From Staphylococcus shinii (GTDB lineage: Bacteria > Bacillota > Bacilli > Staphylococcales > Staphylococcaceae): 64,000 nt of DNA. Positions within the stretch are counted from its first letter, which is position 1; every line of letters starts with the position of its first letter. The translations under genes were made by a program, and so were the position numbers. Positions 52,855 to 62,628 of the stretch are shown here, in pieces. The stretch lies in contig NZ_JAGEVL010000010.1 in NCBI RefSeq assembly GCF_017583065.1, forward strand, positions 1-64,000. The letters are read 5' to 3'. The notes below the pieces were generated by a model that searched no databases, had not been told where the DNA came from, and was given only the letters and a program-made list of their open reading frames with translations.

Positions 52855-53919
52855 ATGTTAAAAGAAGCCAAATCATTCATCGAAACAATGTATAAAGAAT
52901 TAAACTATGATGAGCAAAGTATTTCAAATAGAATTAAAGAAATTGAATATGCCATCGAATCAACTGGTACTTATGAACATACTGTTGAAGAATTAACTTA
53001 TGGAACAAAAATGGCCTGGCGTAATTCTAATCGCTGTATTGGACGATTTTTTTGGGATTCATTAACGGTTGTTGATGCAAGACACATACAATCTGAAAAT
53101 GACTTTATTGATGCAATAGAAAATCATATTGCAACAGCAACAAATAATGGAAAAATAAAACCTTATATCACAATCTTTTCAAAGGATAATCCTCCTCAAA
53201 TATTTAATAATCAATTAATTAGATATGCAGGTTACGAAGGTATGGGCGATCCCGCAGAAAGAAGCGTTACTCAACTTGCTGAACGTCTTGGCTGGCACGG
53301 TTCACATACTGACTTCGATATTTTACCTTTAATTTATAAAATGCCGGATGGTGCAATGAAATATCATGAATATCAACCTCATTTAATTAAAGAAGTTGCT
53401 ATTGAACATGATCGTTTTCCAAAATTACAGCAGCTTGGATTAAAATGGTACGCGGTGCCCATCATATCAAGTATGGATTTAAAGATTGGCGGTGTTACAT
53501 ATCCAACTGCACCATTTAATGGTTGGTATATGGTAAATGAAATAGCTGTACGTAACTTCACAGATTCTTATCGTTATAATTTATTAGAAAGTGTTGCAGA
53601 AGCTTTTGAATTTGGTACACTAAAGAATAATTCTTTCAATAAAGATCGCACACTTGTCGAATTGAACTATGCGGTTTATCACTCATTTAAAAAATCTGGC
53701 GTATCTATCGTTGATCATCTCACTGCATCAAAACAATTTGAAAGATTTGAATTAAATGAAACAAGAAATGGTAGAGAGATTACTGGCAAATGGTCATGGC
53801 TAGCTCCTTCCCTGTCACCCACATTAGCGTCTAATTATCATCATGGATATAAAAATATTATGAAAGAACCTAACTTCTTTTATAAAAAACCAGAAGCTAC
53901 TGGCTGTCCATTTCATTAA
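52855..53919 (+). CDS. nos: nitric oxide synthase oxygenase
   Basis: Bacterial NOS, haem- and tetrahydrofolate/pterin-dependent, makes NO from L-arginine. The 354-residue oxygenase has the proximal haem Cys C61 in [11 protein letters not shown] and the arginine-binding Glu E229 in NGWYMVNEI. There is no reductase domain, as in all Gram-positive forms, so flavodoxin or a partner reductase supplies electrons. GAGGTG precedes the ATG. It is followed after 39 bases by pheA, the arrangement found in S. aureus. The enzyme protects against oxidants and antibiotics (known). Confidence 0.96.
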   Translation: MLKEAKSFIETMYKELNYDEQSISNRIKEIEYAIESTGTYEHTVEELTYGTKMAWRNSNRCIGRFFWDSLTVVDARHIQSENDFIDAIENHIATATNNGKIKPYITIFSKDNPPQIFNNQLIRYAGYEGMGDPAERSVTQLAERLGWHGSHTDFDILPLIYKMPDGAMKYHEYQPHLIKEVAIEHDRFPKLQQLGLKWYAVPIISSMDLKIGGVTYPTAPFNGWYMVNEIAVRNFTDSYRYNLLESVAEAFEFGTLKNNSFNKDRTLVELNYAVYHSFKKSGVSIVDHLTASKQFERFELNETRNGREITGKWSWLAPSLSPTLASNYHHGYKNIMKEPNFFYKKPEATGCPFH

Positions 53920-53958
53920 TGAATCTATCACACATATATAAACAAGGGGTCACGTCAA

Positions 53959-54762
53959 ATGAAACTTTATTATTTAGGTCCAAAGGGAACATTTTCTTAT
54001 TTAGCTGCAACACAATATCAACCAGAAACAGACATAGATTATGTATCAAAATCTAATTTATACGAAGTAGTCGCTGCTGTATCTGAAGATGACGATAGCG
54101 TAGCAGTTGTGCCAATTGAAAATTCAATAGAAGGCACTATTAATATTGTCGCAGATGCATTAACACAACAAAATATTTACGCGCAAGGCGAGTTACATTT
54201 AGATATTCAATTTGCACTATATGGTATTGATGGCGCTTCTGTTCACGATATTTCAACAGTATATTCTATTGGACCTGCCATTAGTCAAACTAGTAAATAT
54301 ATCCAATCACATGGTTTCGATATTGATTATGTGGATAGCACAATTAAAAGCTTAGATATGATTAGCAACGGTATCGGCGCTATTGCGCCACTTGGCAGTG
54401 GAGAAACATATGGTTACACGCCTATAGAACAAAATATTGAAGATTATCCACACAACGTCACTCGCTTTTTAGTTGTTAGTAACCAACCTAGTCATATCGA
54501 AAATGCTAGCGATACTATGTTACTAATAACCCCTCAGTTCGATAAACCAGGGTTATTAGCAAGTATATTAAACACATTTGTCTTGTTTAATATTAACTTA
54601 TCTTGGATAGAGTCTAGACCATTAAAAACGCAACTCGGCATGTATCATTTTTTTGTCCAAGCAGACACGCCAATAACAGAAGATTTATCCAAAGTAATTA
54701 AAATTCTCAATACTTTAGACTTCCAAGTTACTATAATAGGTTCATTTAATAAATTGAATTAG
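53959..54762 (+). CDS. pheA: prephenate dehydratase
   Basis: Converts prephenate to phenylpyruvate for phenylalanine synthesis. The 267-residue protein has the periplasmic-binding-like catalytic domain with the hallmark TRF motif (168-170 in HNVTRFLVVS) and a C-terminal ACT domain (about 186-267) with ESRP (218-221) for feedback by phenylalanine. It is monofunctional: no chorismate mutase domain. AAGGGG precedes the ATG. It is co-transcribed with nos, a conserved but functionally unexplained pairing. Confidence 0.95.
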   Translation: MKLYYLGPKGTFSYLAATQYQPETDIDYVSKSNLYEVVAAVSEDDDSVAVVPIENSIEGTINIVADALTQQNIYAQGELHLDIQFALYGIDGASVHDISTVYSIGPAISQTSKYIQSHGFDIDYVDSTIKSLDMISNGIGAIAPLGSGETYGYTPIEQNIEDYPHNVTRFLVVSNQPSHIENASDTMLLITPQFDKPGLLASILNTFVLFNINLSWIESRPLKTQLGMYHFFVQADTPITEDLSKVIKILNTLDFQVTIIGSFNKLN

Positions 54763-54875
54763 TACAACTTTATGAATAATACTCTCCCTAATTCATTATT
54801 AAATTAGACTATGAAAACTACGCTATGCTATTAATCTGAGCTGTTTATATTCAAAATAATAACTTATCCAGTAAT

Positions 54876-54937
54876 AAATAGGCATTACAACATCGACATC
54901 GTCTCCTCTGACTTTGTCGATATTGTAATGCCTATTT
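54876..54937. terminator. bidirectional terminator after pheA
   Basis: A perfect 15-bp outer stem, AAATAGGCATTACAA with its complement (54923-54937), plus an inner ATCGACA-type helix. It ends the nos-pheA unit. Confidence 0.75.
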
Positions 54938-55002
54938 CACAATATTTTGAACAGTTTTCATTTATAAACTAAATACAATTACCATAAACATGTTATAAAA
55001 AT

Positions 55003-55055
55003 AAGGCACACCATACCATAAAGTTACAGTAAGTAACTTTGATATGTTATGCCTT
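55003..55055. terminator. hairpin after sdcS
   Basis: AAGGCA (55003-55008) pairs with TGCCTT (55050-55055), and a strong inner helix AAAGTTAC/GTAACTTT caps it. It lies 28 bases past the sdcS stop and probably ends that transcript. Confidence 0.65.
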
Positions 55056-55083
55056 CTATATGTTATAAATGATGCTTATTTTA

Positions 55084-56643
55084 TTATTTCAATGGTAACG
55101 GTTTGGTAACATCAATACCTAACACTGGTGGTACTAAGAAATACACAACCAAGACAATTGCAACTATGCTTAATAAATTGACCCAAAAACCTACAGATGC
55201 CATTTTCTTGATACTGATCCTACCTGTACCAAACACAATGGCATTTGGTGGCGTTCCAACTGGTAACATATATGCACAATTAGCAGCCATAGCTGCAGGT
55301 ACCATAAGTAATAATGGATGCACATTTACTGCAACAGAAAGTGTTGCCAAAATAGGTAAGATCATTGTAGCCGTTGCTGTATTAGATGTTATTTCTGTTA
55401 AGAATAACACAAATATTGTAATTACAAGGACAATAATCAATGGACTTACGCCTTCGATTAATTTCAATTGTTCACCAAGCCAATTTGCTAATCCACTTTC
55501 TGAAATACCTTTTGCTAAAGCTAAACCACCACCAAACAGTATTAAAACACCCCAAGGCAATTCTTTAGCAACTTCCCAATCTATAATTCTCTTATGTTTT
55601 TCTTTATTTTTAGCAGGAATAAGAAATAACAGCACGGATATAAACATTGCAATTGTGCCATCCGCGACTTCAGAAGTAACTGACCAATTCTTTAATAAAA
55701 ACTCTCTGCTAATCCATAAAAAGCTTGCAAGTAAGAATACAACTGAAACAATTTTTTCTTCATATTTCATTTTACCTAGTTCGCTTAATTTTTCTTTAAT
55801 TAATTTTTGGCCACCAGGTAATTCTTTCATGTCATGTTTAAATGCAATATAACGAATATATATCCAAACTAAGAAGAGTAATACAATTACTGTTGGCACA
55901 CCAATAATCATCCATTTAGCAAAACTAATTTCTTCCCCAAATGCTGATTGGTATTGTCCTTTTAAAATTATCAAGGGCGGTGTACCGATCAATGTACCTA
56001 GTCCCCCAATTGTTCCTGCGTAACCAATTGCAAGCACAAGAGATTGTTCAAATTTAGATATACTTTCCGGTTTAGTATTTTGGCTTTTTAATTCATTTGC
56101 TTCTTTTATAATCGCAAGACCAATAGGTATCATTATCATCACGGCTGCTGTATTAGAAACAAACATTGATAAAAATCCAGTAGCAATCATAAAGCCTAAT
56201 AAAATCTTCCCAGTACTTGTACCAAGTGTATTAATAATAGACAAAGCAACACGAGTATGTAAATTCCATCTTTCCATCGCTATAGCTAAAATAAAACCAC
56301 CTAAGAATAAGAAAATAATATCATTACCATATTGAGCTGAAACTTCTTCTGGATTCAACACATGCCCTATCGGTAATAAAATCAATGGTAACAAACTGGT
56401 TGCAGCGATAGGTATCGCTTCAGTAATCCACCAAGTAGCTATCCAAAGTGTAATTGCTAACACATAAATGCCTTTAACCGATAAATCATCTGGGTGAAAT
56501 AGCAATAATGTTAAAGCAAATAACAATGGCCCCAATATTAAACCTGTTAATTGGCCTGCATTATATGACTTCTTTTCCTTTTTATTTGAAAAAAACGTCA
56601 AATATTGTGATCGTCTCATATCCCCTTTATTTAAATCATTCAC
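55084..56643 (-). CDS. sdcS: sodium-dependent dicarboxylate transporter
   Basis: DASS-family symporter of 519 residues that imports succinate, fumarate and malate with sodium. The two Ser-Asn-Thr signatures of the family (SMFVSNTAAVM and EITSNTATATM) line the sodium and substrate sites in the two inverted halves. About eleven membrane helices are visible. It starts at GTG after GGGGGA; no ATG is suitably placed. It is monocistronic and strongly similar to S. aureus SdcS. Confidence 0.94.
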   Translation of the reverse strand: MNDLNKGDMRRSQYLTFFSNKKEKKSYNAGQLTGLILGPLLFALTLLLFHPDDLSVKGIYVLAITLWIATWWITEAIPIAATSLLPLILLPIGHVLNPEEVSAQYGNDIIFLFLGGFILAIAMERWNLHTRVALSIINTLGTSTGKILLGFMIATGFLSMFVSNTAAVMIMIPIGLAIIKEANELKSQNTKPESISKFEQSLVLAIGYAGTIGGLGTLIGTPPLIILKGQYQSAFGEEISFAKWMIIGVPTVIVLLFLVWIYIRYIAFKHDMKELPGGQKLIKEKLSELGKMKYEEKIVSVVFLLASFLWISREFLLKNWSVTSEVADGTIAMFISVLLFLIPAKNKEKHKRIIDWEVAKELPWGVLILFGGGLALAKGISESGLANWLGEQLKLIEGVSPLIIVLVITIFVLFLTEITSNTATATMILPILATLSVAVNVHPLLLMVPAAMAANCAYMLPVGTPPNAIVFGTGRISIKKMASVGFWVNLLSIVAIVLVVYFLVPPVLGIDVTKPLPLK

Positions 56644-56779
56644 GATGTCTTCCCCCTTTTAATTATTATCTGAATATTCATAATAATTTATTAGAGTATA
56701 ACATAATATATTTTAAATAGGGTTAGTATTTTTAATCATTTACATAAAGAATATTTATGATTTTATTTCAAAAATATAA

Positions 56780-57868
56780 TCATTCCACACGGACTTTTTT
56801 AATTTTAATATCACTATCTTTGTTATTAAACAGGATTAATGATGCTATATCTTGTAAGTGTATGCTTTGTGACGAGTCCTTAAAACTATTATCAGCTATG
56901 AGCACGGTTTGGTGTTTCACATCATTATAACTTTGAATGCGTATTGACTCTTTACTCATTTTTCCAATGAAACTGTTCTGATATATATTCAAATTGCTAC
57001 CAGCTTGCGTCCCCTGCTCTTTACCTTTTAAATCTTTGGCATTTTTACCATCTTTAACTGCTAAAAATCTTATACCACCTGCACAATTTTTAAATATATT
57101 ATGATGAATATAGGTATCTTTTGATTTCAGCGGTGTAAGTGCATATTGATTCAAGCCATCAAATGTATTATAGCGAATATGAATATTTTGATAATATTGA
57201 TCATAGCGACTGGCGTGTGAGCCAATTGCACGATTCCAAGTTTGCATTGTTGGTGTATTTGAATTACCAAAATAACAGTGTTCTATAATTACATTTTTAG
57301 TAATCGTTCCATCTGTAGCACCAAATTTAGGAAAAGCACCCGGCACCTGTATATCTATCTGAACTGCTTCAGAGAAAAATCGCGTTCCATCTAAATCTCT
57401 AAAGCCTAAAAACTCACAATTATTGATATACAATCCATTGATACCACAAGCATCTAAACAATGTCCTCCTACAACATCTTTAAAAGTTACATTTTGTATT
57501 TGAATATCTTCTGCGTGTCCCATGCACATCGTTGTATTATTATATGGATAATTGAAACCATTCATATCAAATGTACCACCTGATATGTGAATATGACTAT
57601 TACCTTTATACCCATAATATAACTTGAATCTTCGTCCGTTTTTCAACATTGTATCTTTGCCACATCTTTTAAGCACTGCCGCTTCATCTAGTACCAATGT
57701 TGTTGAATCATATATAACCAGTGGTTTACGAATATGATACTCACCTTCTGGTACGTATATCGTCGTTGGTTTATGCTTCTTAGCATAATTTAACGCTTTT
57801 TGCATCGCTCTTGTATCTGCGTATTTGCTTTTTCCTTTTAAACCAAATTGTTTTGCATTAATTATCAT
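56780..57868 (-). CDS. right-handed parallel beta-helix protein without signal peptide
   Basis: A 362-residue protein whose N-terminal part ([20 protein letters not shown], then [10 protein letters not shown]) matches the pectate-lyase-3 style start of parallel beta-helix proteins. Repeats of the I.I.N..F type follow ([56 protein letters not shown]). It has no signal peptide, anchor or sorting motif. Staphylococci carry a conserved homologue annotated as a glycosyl hydrolase-like protein. Substrate and location are unknown; the fold is the firm part. Confidence 0.75.
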   Translation of the reverse strand: MIINAKQFGLKGKSKYADTRAMQKALNYAKKHKPTTIYVPEGEYHIRKPLVIYDSTTLVLDEAAVLKRCGKDTMLKNGRRFKLYYGYKGNSHIHISGGTFDMNGFNYPYNNTTMCMGHAEDIQIQNVTFKDVVGGHCLDACGINGLYINNCEFLGFRDLDGTRFFSEAVQIDIQVPGAFPKFGATDGTITKNVIIEHCYFGNSNTPTMQTWNRAIGSHASRYDQYYQNIHIRYNTFDGLNQYALTPLKSKDTYIHHNIFKNCAGGIRFLAVKDGKNAKDLKGKEQGTQAGSNLNIYQNSFIGKMSKESIRIQSYNDVKHQTVLIADNSFKDSSQSIHLQDIASLILFNNKDSDIKIKKVRVE

Positions 57869-58005
57869 ATGCTAATTCCTTTCTGAGCTATTACTTTATA
57901 ATATACAAAAATGATATCTTTCAAACGCATTAACGCTCCCTTTATTGATTGAACGACTTAGTATATAATTACTTTTATATTGTTTATTGGGAGTGTTTTT
58001 ATCTT

Positions 58006-58557
58006 ATGAAAAAAACCGCATTAATCGTTGTTGATTACTCAAATGACTTTGTAGCTGACAACGGAAAATTAACTTGTGGCCTTCCAGGGCAGCAAATTGA
58101 AGACTATATTGTTGAACGAATTGAAGCGTACAATAAAAAGCAACATGATATCTTTTTCATGATGGATTTACATTATGAAGAAAATAACTATCACCCAGAA
58201 AGTAATTTATTCCCTCCACATAATATTATTGGTACTGTTGGCAGAGAACTTTACGGCAAAGTGAATGATATTTATCAAAATATTTTGTTTAATGATCACA
58301 TACATTACTTAGATAAAACACGTTATGATGCTTTCTGTGGGACCTCTTTGGATTTAATGTTACGAGAGCGAAATATTACACACTTAGAATTTGTCGGTGT
58401 ATGTACTGATATTTGCGTGCTTCATTCAGCAATTAGTGCTTATAATCTAGGGTACGCAATAACTATTTCACATCGTGGAGTTGCTTCTTTTAATCCTTCA
58501 GGTCACGCATGGGCTTTAGATCATTTTAAAAATTCACTAGGTGCTGTAGTAGAATAA
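58006..58557 (+). CDS. pncA: nicotinamidase (cysteine hydrolase family)
   Basis: Hydrolyses nicotinamide to nicotinate. The 183-residue isochorismatase-fold enzyme has the catalytic triad D10, K104 and C137, and the metal ligands D54, H56, E65 and H72. Each sits one residue after its counterpart in streptococcal PncA, which separates it from metal-free isochorismatases. The frame opens to 57949, but GGGAGTG fits the ATG at 58006. It supplies the substrate of PncB, encoded 5.4 kb away with nadE, completing nicotinamide salvage in this window. Confidence 0.9.
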   Translation: MKKTALIVVDYSNDFVADNGKLTCGLPGQQIEDYIVERIEAYNKKQHDIFFMMDLHYEENNYHPESNLFPPHNIIGTVGRELYGKVNDIYQNILFNDHIHYLDKTRYDAFCGTSLDLMLRERNITHLEFVGVCTDICVLHSAISAYNLGYAITISHRGVASFNPSGHAWALDHFKNSLGAVVE

Positions 58558-58612
58558 CTATGCAAAATCGTGCTAGAATAATAATAACTATATAAATAAG
58601 GAGAATTTAGAT

Positions 58613-59539
58613 ATGGCAAAAACTTATATTTTCGGACATAAAAATCCAGATACAGACGCAATTTCATCTGCTATTATCATGGCAGATTTCGAACAACAAA
58701 CAGGTAACACTGAAGCTACTGCATACCGTTTAGGCGAAGTAGGACCTGAAACACAATATGCTTTAGATCATTTTAATGTAACTGCACCAGCGTTACTTAA
58801 TGATGATTTATCCGATCAAAAAGTAATATTAGTAGACCATAATGAATTCCAACAAAGTGCTGATTCAATTAATGGTGCTACAATTCACCATGTGGTCGAT
58901 CATCACAGAATTTCTAACTTTGAAACGGCAGCACCATTATACTATCGTTCTGAACCAGTTGGTTGTACAGCTACAATTTTATACAAAATGTATCAAGAAC
59001 GCGGTTTTGAAATCAAACCAGAAATTGCTGGTTTAATGGTATCAGCAATTATCTCAGATAGCCTATTATTTAAATCACCTACTTGTACAGAAGAAGATGT
59101 AAAAGCAGCTGAAGCCTTAAAATCAATTGCTGGCGTTGACTTAGAAACTTATGGTTTAGAAATGTTAAAAGCTGGTGCTTCTACTAAAGAAAAATCAGCA
59201 ACAGATATTTTAACTATGGACGCGAAGTCATTCAACATGGGAGACTATGTAACGCGTATTGCACAAGTTAACACTGTTGATATTGATGAAGTATTTGCAC
59301 GTCAGGAAGAATTAGAAAAAGAAATGTTAGAAGTAAGCGCTAATGAAAAGTATGATTTATTTGTATTAGTTGTTACAGACATTATTAACAGCGACTCTAA
59401 AATCTTAGTAGTTGGTGCTGAAAAAGATAAAGTTGGCGTTGCTTTCGATGTAGAGCTTGATAACAATACTGCATTCTTACCTGGTGTTGTATCTCGTAAA
59501 AAACAAGTGGTTCCACAAATCACAGACGCTTTAAATTAA
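58613..59539 (+). CDS. ppaC: manganese-dependent inorganic pyrophosphatase
   Basis: Family-II pyrophosphatase of 308 residues, which drives biosynthesis by removing pyrophosphate. The DHH domain holds H9, D13 and D15 (FGHKNPDTDA) and DHH in HVVDHHRISNF. The C-terminal DHHA2 domain ends with SRKKQV, which binds substrate. AAGGAG precedes the ATG. It is about 55 bases after pncA and may share its transcript. A terminator follows. Confidence 0.96.
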   Translation: MAKTYIFGHKNPDTDAISSAIIMADFEQQTGNTEATAYRLGEVGPETQYALDHFNVTAPALLNDDLSDQKVILVDHNEFQQSADSINGATIHHVVDHHRISNFETAAPLYYRSEPVGCTATILYKMYQERGFEIKPEIAGLMVSAIISDSLLFKSPTCTEEDVKAAEALKSIAGVDLETYGLEMLKAGASTKEKSATDILTMDAKSFNMGDYVTRIAQVNTVDIDEVFARQEELEKEMLEVSANEKYDLFVLVVTDIINSDSKILVVGAEKDKVGVAFDVELDNNTAFLPGVVSRKKQVVPQITDALN

Positions 59540-59609
59540 TCAAATGCCTTAAAACTAATACAGTTTTAAAGGGAGTTAAATTAAATATTTAGATTTTAAA
59601 ATTCATTAT

Positions 59610-59641
59610 ACTGGAGCATAGTTCATATGTTCCAGTTTTTT
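59610..59641 (+). terminator. terminator of ppaC
   Basis: ACTGGA (59610-59615) with TCCAGT (59631-59636) and an inner CATA/TATG helix, followed by a T-run. Confidence 0.8.
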
Positions 59642-59688
59642 ATCACTTGTACCTACGAAACGCATTTACCTTACTAGGAGGAATATAT

Positions 59689-61068
59689 TTGAATTCAATA
59701 GAGCAAACTTTCCACAATAGTACTCAATATTTTAAAACACACGTAACTAAAGATCTAAAATTCAGAAGAAAGCAACTTAAATTTTTGAGTAAAAGTATCA
59801 AAAATCATGAAGACGCCTTATTAGAGGCATTTCAAAAAGATTTAGGTAAGAATAAAGTTGAAGCTTATGCTACAGAAATTGGTTTCACTTTAAAAAATAT
59901 TAAAAATGCTCGTAAAGAACTCAAAAATTGGGCTAAAAGAAAACAAGTTAATACGCCTATTTATATGTTTCCAACTAAAAGCTATATCATAAAAGAGCCT
60001 TATGGCACAGTTTTAATAATTGGACCCTTTAATTATCCTTTCCAATTATTGATTGAGCCACTTATTGGTGCTATAGCAGCTGGAAATACTGCCATACTCA
60101 AACCTTCTGAATTTACGCCACATGTTTCAGAAGTTATTAAACATATAATCGAAGATGTATTCGATCCTGAATATATTAGTATTTGTGAAGGTGATGCTGA
60201 AACCACGCAATCATTAATCCAATTGCCATTTGACTATATCTTTTTCACGGGTAGCGAACAAGTTGGTAAAATTGTGTATCAGGCAGCAAGTAAAAATTTA
60301 ACTCCTGTCACATTAGAACTCGGTGGTAAATCTCCAGTAATTGTTGATGAAACAGCAAATATTAAAGTCGCAAGTGAACGTATCAGTTTTGGTAAATTTA
60401 CAAATGCTGGTCAAACTTGTGTTGCTCCTGACTATATACTTGTGAATCGTAAAGTGAAAGATGAATTAATTGCTGCACTTAAAAAAACAATTACAGAGTT
60501 TTATGGTAATAACATTCAAGAAAGTCCTGATTTTGGACGTATTGTAAACCATAAACACTTTAATCGTTTAGATAATTTATTAAAGGTTCATCATGCTGAG
60601 ATTGCCTTTGGTGGTGAATCAACAGCAGAAGAAAGGTACATCGCTCCTACACTGTTAGATGGGATTACTTTTAATGCTAAAATAATGAGAGACGAAATTT
60701 TCGGTCCCATTTTACCAATTATTACCTATGATGATTTCGATGAAGCTATTGATTTAATACGTTCCAAACCTAAACCATTAAGCTTATATTTGTTTAGTGA
60801 AGATGAAAATGCAACAGAGCGTGTATTAAACGAAATATCATTCGGTGGCGGCGCAATTAACGATACATTAATGCAATTAGCAAATTCAAACTTACCATTT
60901 GGTGGTGTTGGTGCCTCTGGCATTGGCCAATATCATGGTAAATACAGTTTCGACACATTTAGTCATGATAAATCATATATTTTCAAATCAACTCGACTTG
61001 AATCTAGTTTATTGTTTCCTCCGTATAAAGGGAAATTTAAATATATTAAAACTTTCTTTAATAAGTAA
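59689..61068 (+). CDS. aldH: aldehyde dehydrogenase
   Basis: NAD(P)-dependent aldehyde dehydrogenase of 459 residues, the class-3-like form of staphylococci. The catalytic Cys C244 in NAGQTCVAPD and the base E210 in LELGGKSP are present, and FTGSE marks the cofactor pocket. It starts at TTG seven bases after a perfect AGGAGG; the frame is open further upstream without a ribosome-binding site. The C-terminal tail is basic and hydrophobic (PPYKGKFKYIKTFF), which may give membrane contact as in other class-3 enzymes. The substrate is unknown. Confidence 0.93.
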   Translation: MNSIEQTFHNSTQYFKTHVTKDLKFRRKQLKFLSKSIKNHEDALLEAFQKDLGKNKVEAYATEIGFTLKNIKNARKELKNWAKRKQVNTPIYMFPTKSYIIKEPYGTVLIIGPFNYPFQLLIEPLIGAIAAGNTAILKPSEFTPHVSEVIKHIIEDVFDPEYISICEGDAETTQSLIQLPFDYIFFTGSEQVGKIVYQAASKNLTPVTLELGGKSPVIVDETANIKVASERISFGKFTNAGQTCVAPDYILVNRKVKDELIAALKKTITEFYGNNIQESPDFGRIVNHKHFNRLDNLLKVHHAEIAFGGESTAEERYIAPTLLDGITFNAKIMRDEIFGPILPIITYDDFDEAIDLIRSKPKPLSLYLFSEDENATERVLNEISFGGGAINDTLMQLANSNLPFGGVGASGIGQYHGKYSFDTFSHDKSYIFKSTRLESSLLFPPYKGKFKYIKTFFNK

Positions 61069-61096
61069 TTTTATTTATAAAAGTTCTATAGCAAAA

Positions 61097-61138
61097 AAAT
61101 TGCGCCTCCCAATACATTTGGGATAGGCGCAATTTTTT
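61097..61138. terminator. bidirectional terminator
   Basis: AAATTGCGCC (61097-61106) with GGCGCAATTT (61126-61135) and an inner TCCCAA/TTGGGA helix; A-run before, T-run after. It is shared by the convergent aldH and lactonase genes. Confidence 0.88.
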
Positions 61139-61168
61139 AGTATTAAGTTGTTTAATAAACTTGTGAGT

Positions 61169-62209
61169 TTACGTTTCTTTTAAAAATTGTACACAAACAC
61201 CTTCAGGCGCAGTGTGTTTATCGTCAACTTTTTCTAGTTCACCAGTTACTTTATCACGTCTAAATACAGTAAGCGCATAATCACCTTCTTGATGTGCGCA
61301 CACTAAGTAATCGTCTGAATCAGTAATATTAAAATCACGTGGAAACTCACCGCCACTTGATACAATATCCACTAATGAAATCATATCGCCTTCATCAGCT
61401 ACTTTGAAAATAGCAATACTATCGTGACCTCTATTACTAATGTATAAGAATTTTTGATCTTTTGATAACCTTACTGCCGCTAATTTTGTATCACCTTCAA
61501 AATTTTCTGGAATCGTCAAATGACGTTCTATTTCTGTGAATTTGCCATCTTCATATTTTACTGTACTTACAATATTTGATATTTCATGAACTACATAGGC
61601 ATATTTACCATTTTCATGGAAAGTAATATGTCTTGGGCCATCGCCTGGTTCAAAATCAAACACAGCATATTCACTGTATCCTTCGTCACCAAATTCATAT
61701 GTCACAAGTTTATCCGTACCTAAGTCCATCGCCACTACATATTTTTTATCTGGTGTTACATCCATAAAATGAATATGCGCATGATCTTGTCGCTCTGATG
61801 GACCCGTTGGAAAATCATGTGCTAACTCCTGTATAAGTCGAACAATTTCGCCTGTTTGTGGGTTTGCTTCATATAAACGTGCTAACCCTGCGCCATAAAC
61901 AGTTTCAAAAACATATTTACCATCTGGTGATACTGCAACATAACAACCAGTTCCAGCTGTTGACGCTAAGCATTTATTAATAAGACTTAACTTCCCGTCT
62001 TCTTCTATTTTAAGGCTAGCGATACCACAATTGTCACCTTCTCTATTTATTGCATATAAAAATGAATTATGTTGATTTAAATAAGTTGACGCTTCTAGTT
62101 CATACCCAGTTTCAACTTCAGTTATTTTTCCTGTTTGTTCATCAAGTTGGAAACGGTAGACCCCTTTACCTTCTTTTTTTGTATAAGTACCGATATAACC
62201 TATCGTCAT
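61169..62209 (-). CDS. pgl: 6-phosphogluconolactonase, beta-propeller type
   Basis: A 346-residue seven-bladed beta-propeller of the YkgB/Pgl lactonase family, which hydrolyses 6-phosphogluconolactone in the pentose phosphate pathway or related sugar lactones. Propeller-type repeats such as [28 protein letters not shown] and [13 protein letters not shown] are visible, along with the conserved RQDHAHIH and [15 protein letters not shown] precedes the ATG. It is monocistronic. The phosphorylated substrate is inferred from family members. Confidence 0.88.
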   Translation of the reverse strand: MTIGYIGTYTKKEGKGVYRFQLDEQTGKITEVETGYELEASTYLNQHNSFLYAINREGDNCGIASLKIEEDGKLSLINKCLASTAGTGCYVAVSPDGKYVFETVYGAGLARLYEANPQTGEIVRLIQELAHDFPTGPSERQDHAHIHFMDVTPDKKYVVAMDLGTDKLVTYEFGDEGYSEYAVFDFEPGDGPRHITFHENGKYAYVVHEISNIVSTVKYEDGKFTEIERHLTIPENFEGDTKLAAVRLSKDQKFLYISNRGHDSIAIFKVADEGDMISLVDIVSSGGEFPRDFNITDSDDYLVCAHQEGDYALTVFRRDKVTGELEKVDDKHTAPEGVCVQFLKET

Positions 62210-62295
62210 TATGAAAACCCCTCCATGTTATGATAGTTTCATTTTAATAGAGATTTATTACAAATACAATATAATGAATTATTACTTCACTTAAA

Positions 62296-62309
62296 CGAAC
62301 GTATGTTCT
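62296..62309 (+). promoter_or_regulatory. LexA (SOS) box
   Basis: CGAACGTATGTTCT matches 13 of 14 positions of the Gram-positive SOS box CGAACRNRYGTTYC. It overlaps a perfect -10 TATAAT (62309-62314), 19 bases before the start of the YolD-like relic. This is the only such box found in the window. Confidence 0.75.
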
Positions 62310-62332
62310 ATAATGATTATTGAGGTGATAAA

Positions 62333-62524
62333 ATGATTCCGAAAGAATTTAAGGACGAAACTGATTATAGAAATATACCTAGAGAGTATTTAAATCCAAA
62401 TATACCTAAAGGCCGAGGCATGGTTAAATGGCAACCATTCATTATATATACTATCTTTTTTAAAAAGCTATTATATCCAATAAATGTACATAATTTATAT
62501 GTACAATGTGTATGTTTATATTGA
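62333..62524 (+). pseudogene. truncated YolD-like SOS gene
   Basis: A 63-codon frame with GAGGTG before its ATG. Residues 1-36 end in RGMVKWQPF, which matches the N-terminal signature of YolD-like proteins (PREYLNPNIPKGRGM-type). Full-length relatives continue for about 70-100 more residues. Here the reading turns abruptly into IIYTIFFKKLLYPINV, encoded by AT-rich sequence that includes two palindromes, and stops inside the second. No remaining YolD sequence is seen downstream. YolD genes usually accompany a Y-family polymerase; none follows. I read this as a deletion relic still under an SOS promoter, or a short de novo peptide. Confidence 0.6.
62485..62505. repeat. palindrome in the tail of the YolD-like relic
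   Basis: TGTACATA (62485-62492) and TATGTACA (62498-62505) form a perfect 8-bp inverted repeat with a 5-base spacer, three bases before the terminator-like hairpin at 62509-62539. Confidence 0.6.
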
Positions 62525-62543
62525 ACATATAAACATACATTTT
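62509..62543 (+). terminator. terminator after the YolD-like relic
   Basis: A 13-bp perfect stem TGTATGTTTATAT (62509-62521) with its complement (62527-62539), followed by TTTTC. The stop codon of the relic frame lies in its loop. Confidence 0.65.
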
Positions 62544-62628
62544 CTCAAAAAAGAATAATAAATCAATTCACTCTTCTAAGTTTACATTGTAATACCAAGG
62601 GTAAATTTACTAAAGGAGGGTGATTTAA

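Larger units (their letters stand above)
54763..55083. other. pheA/sdcS convergent gap with two large hairpins
   Basis: The 321 bases hold no gene. Two large hairpins (54876-54937 and 55003-55055) fill most of the right half; nothing else is seen. Confidence 0.6.

Noticed and set aside
55103-55852. 249-codon plus-strand frame antisense to sdcS
   Set aside because: Mirror image of the hydrophobic sdcS reading frame with no ribosome-binding site; sdcS is unmistakable on the minus strand.
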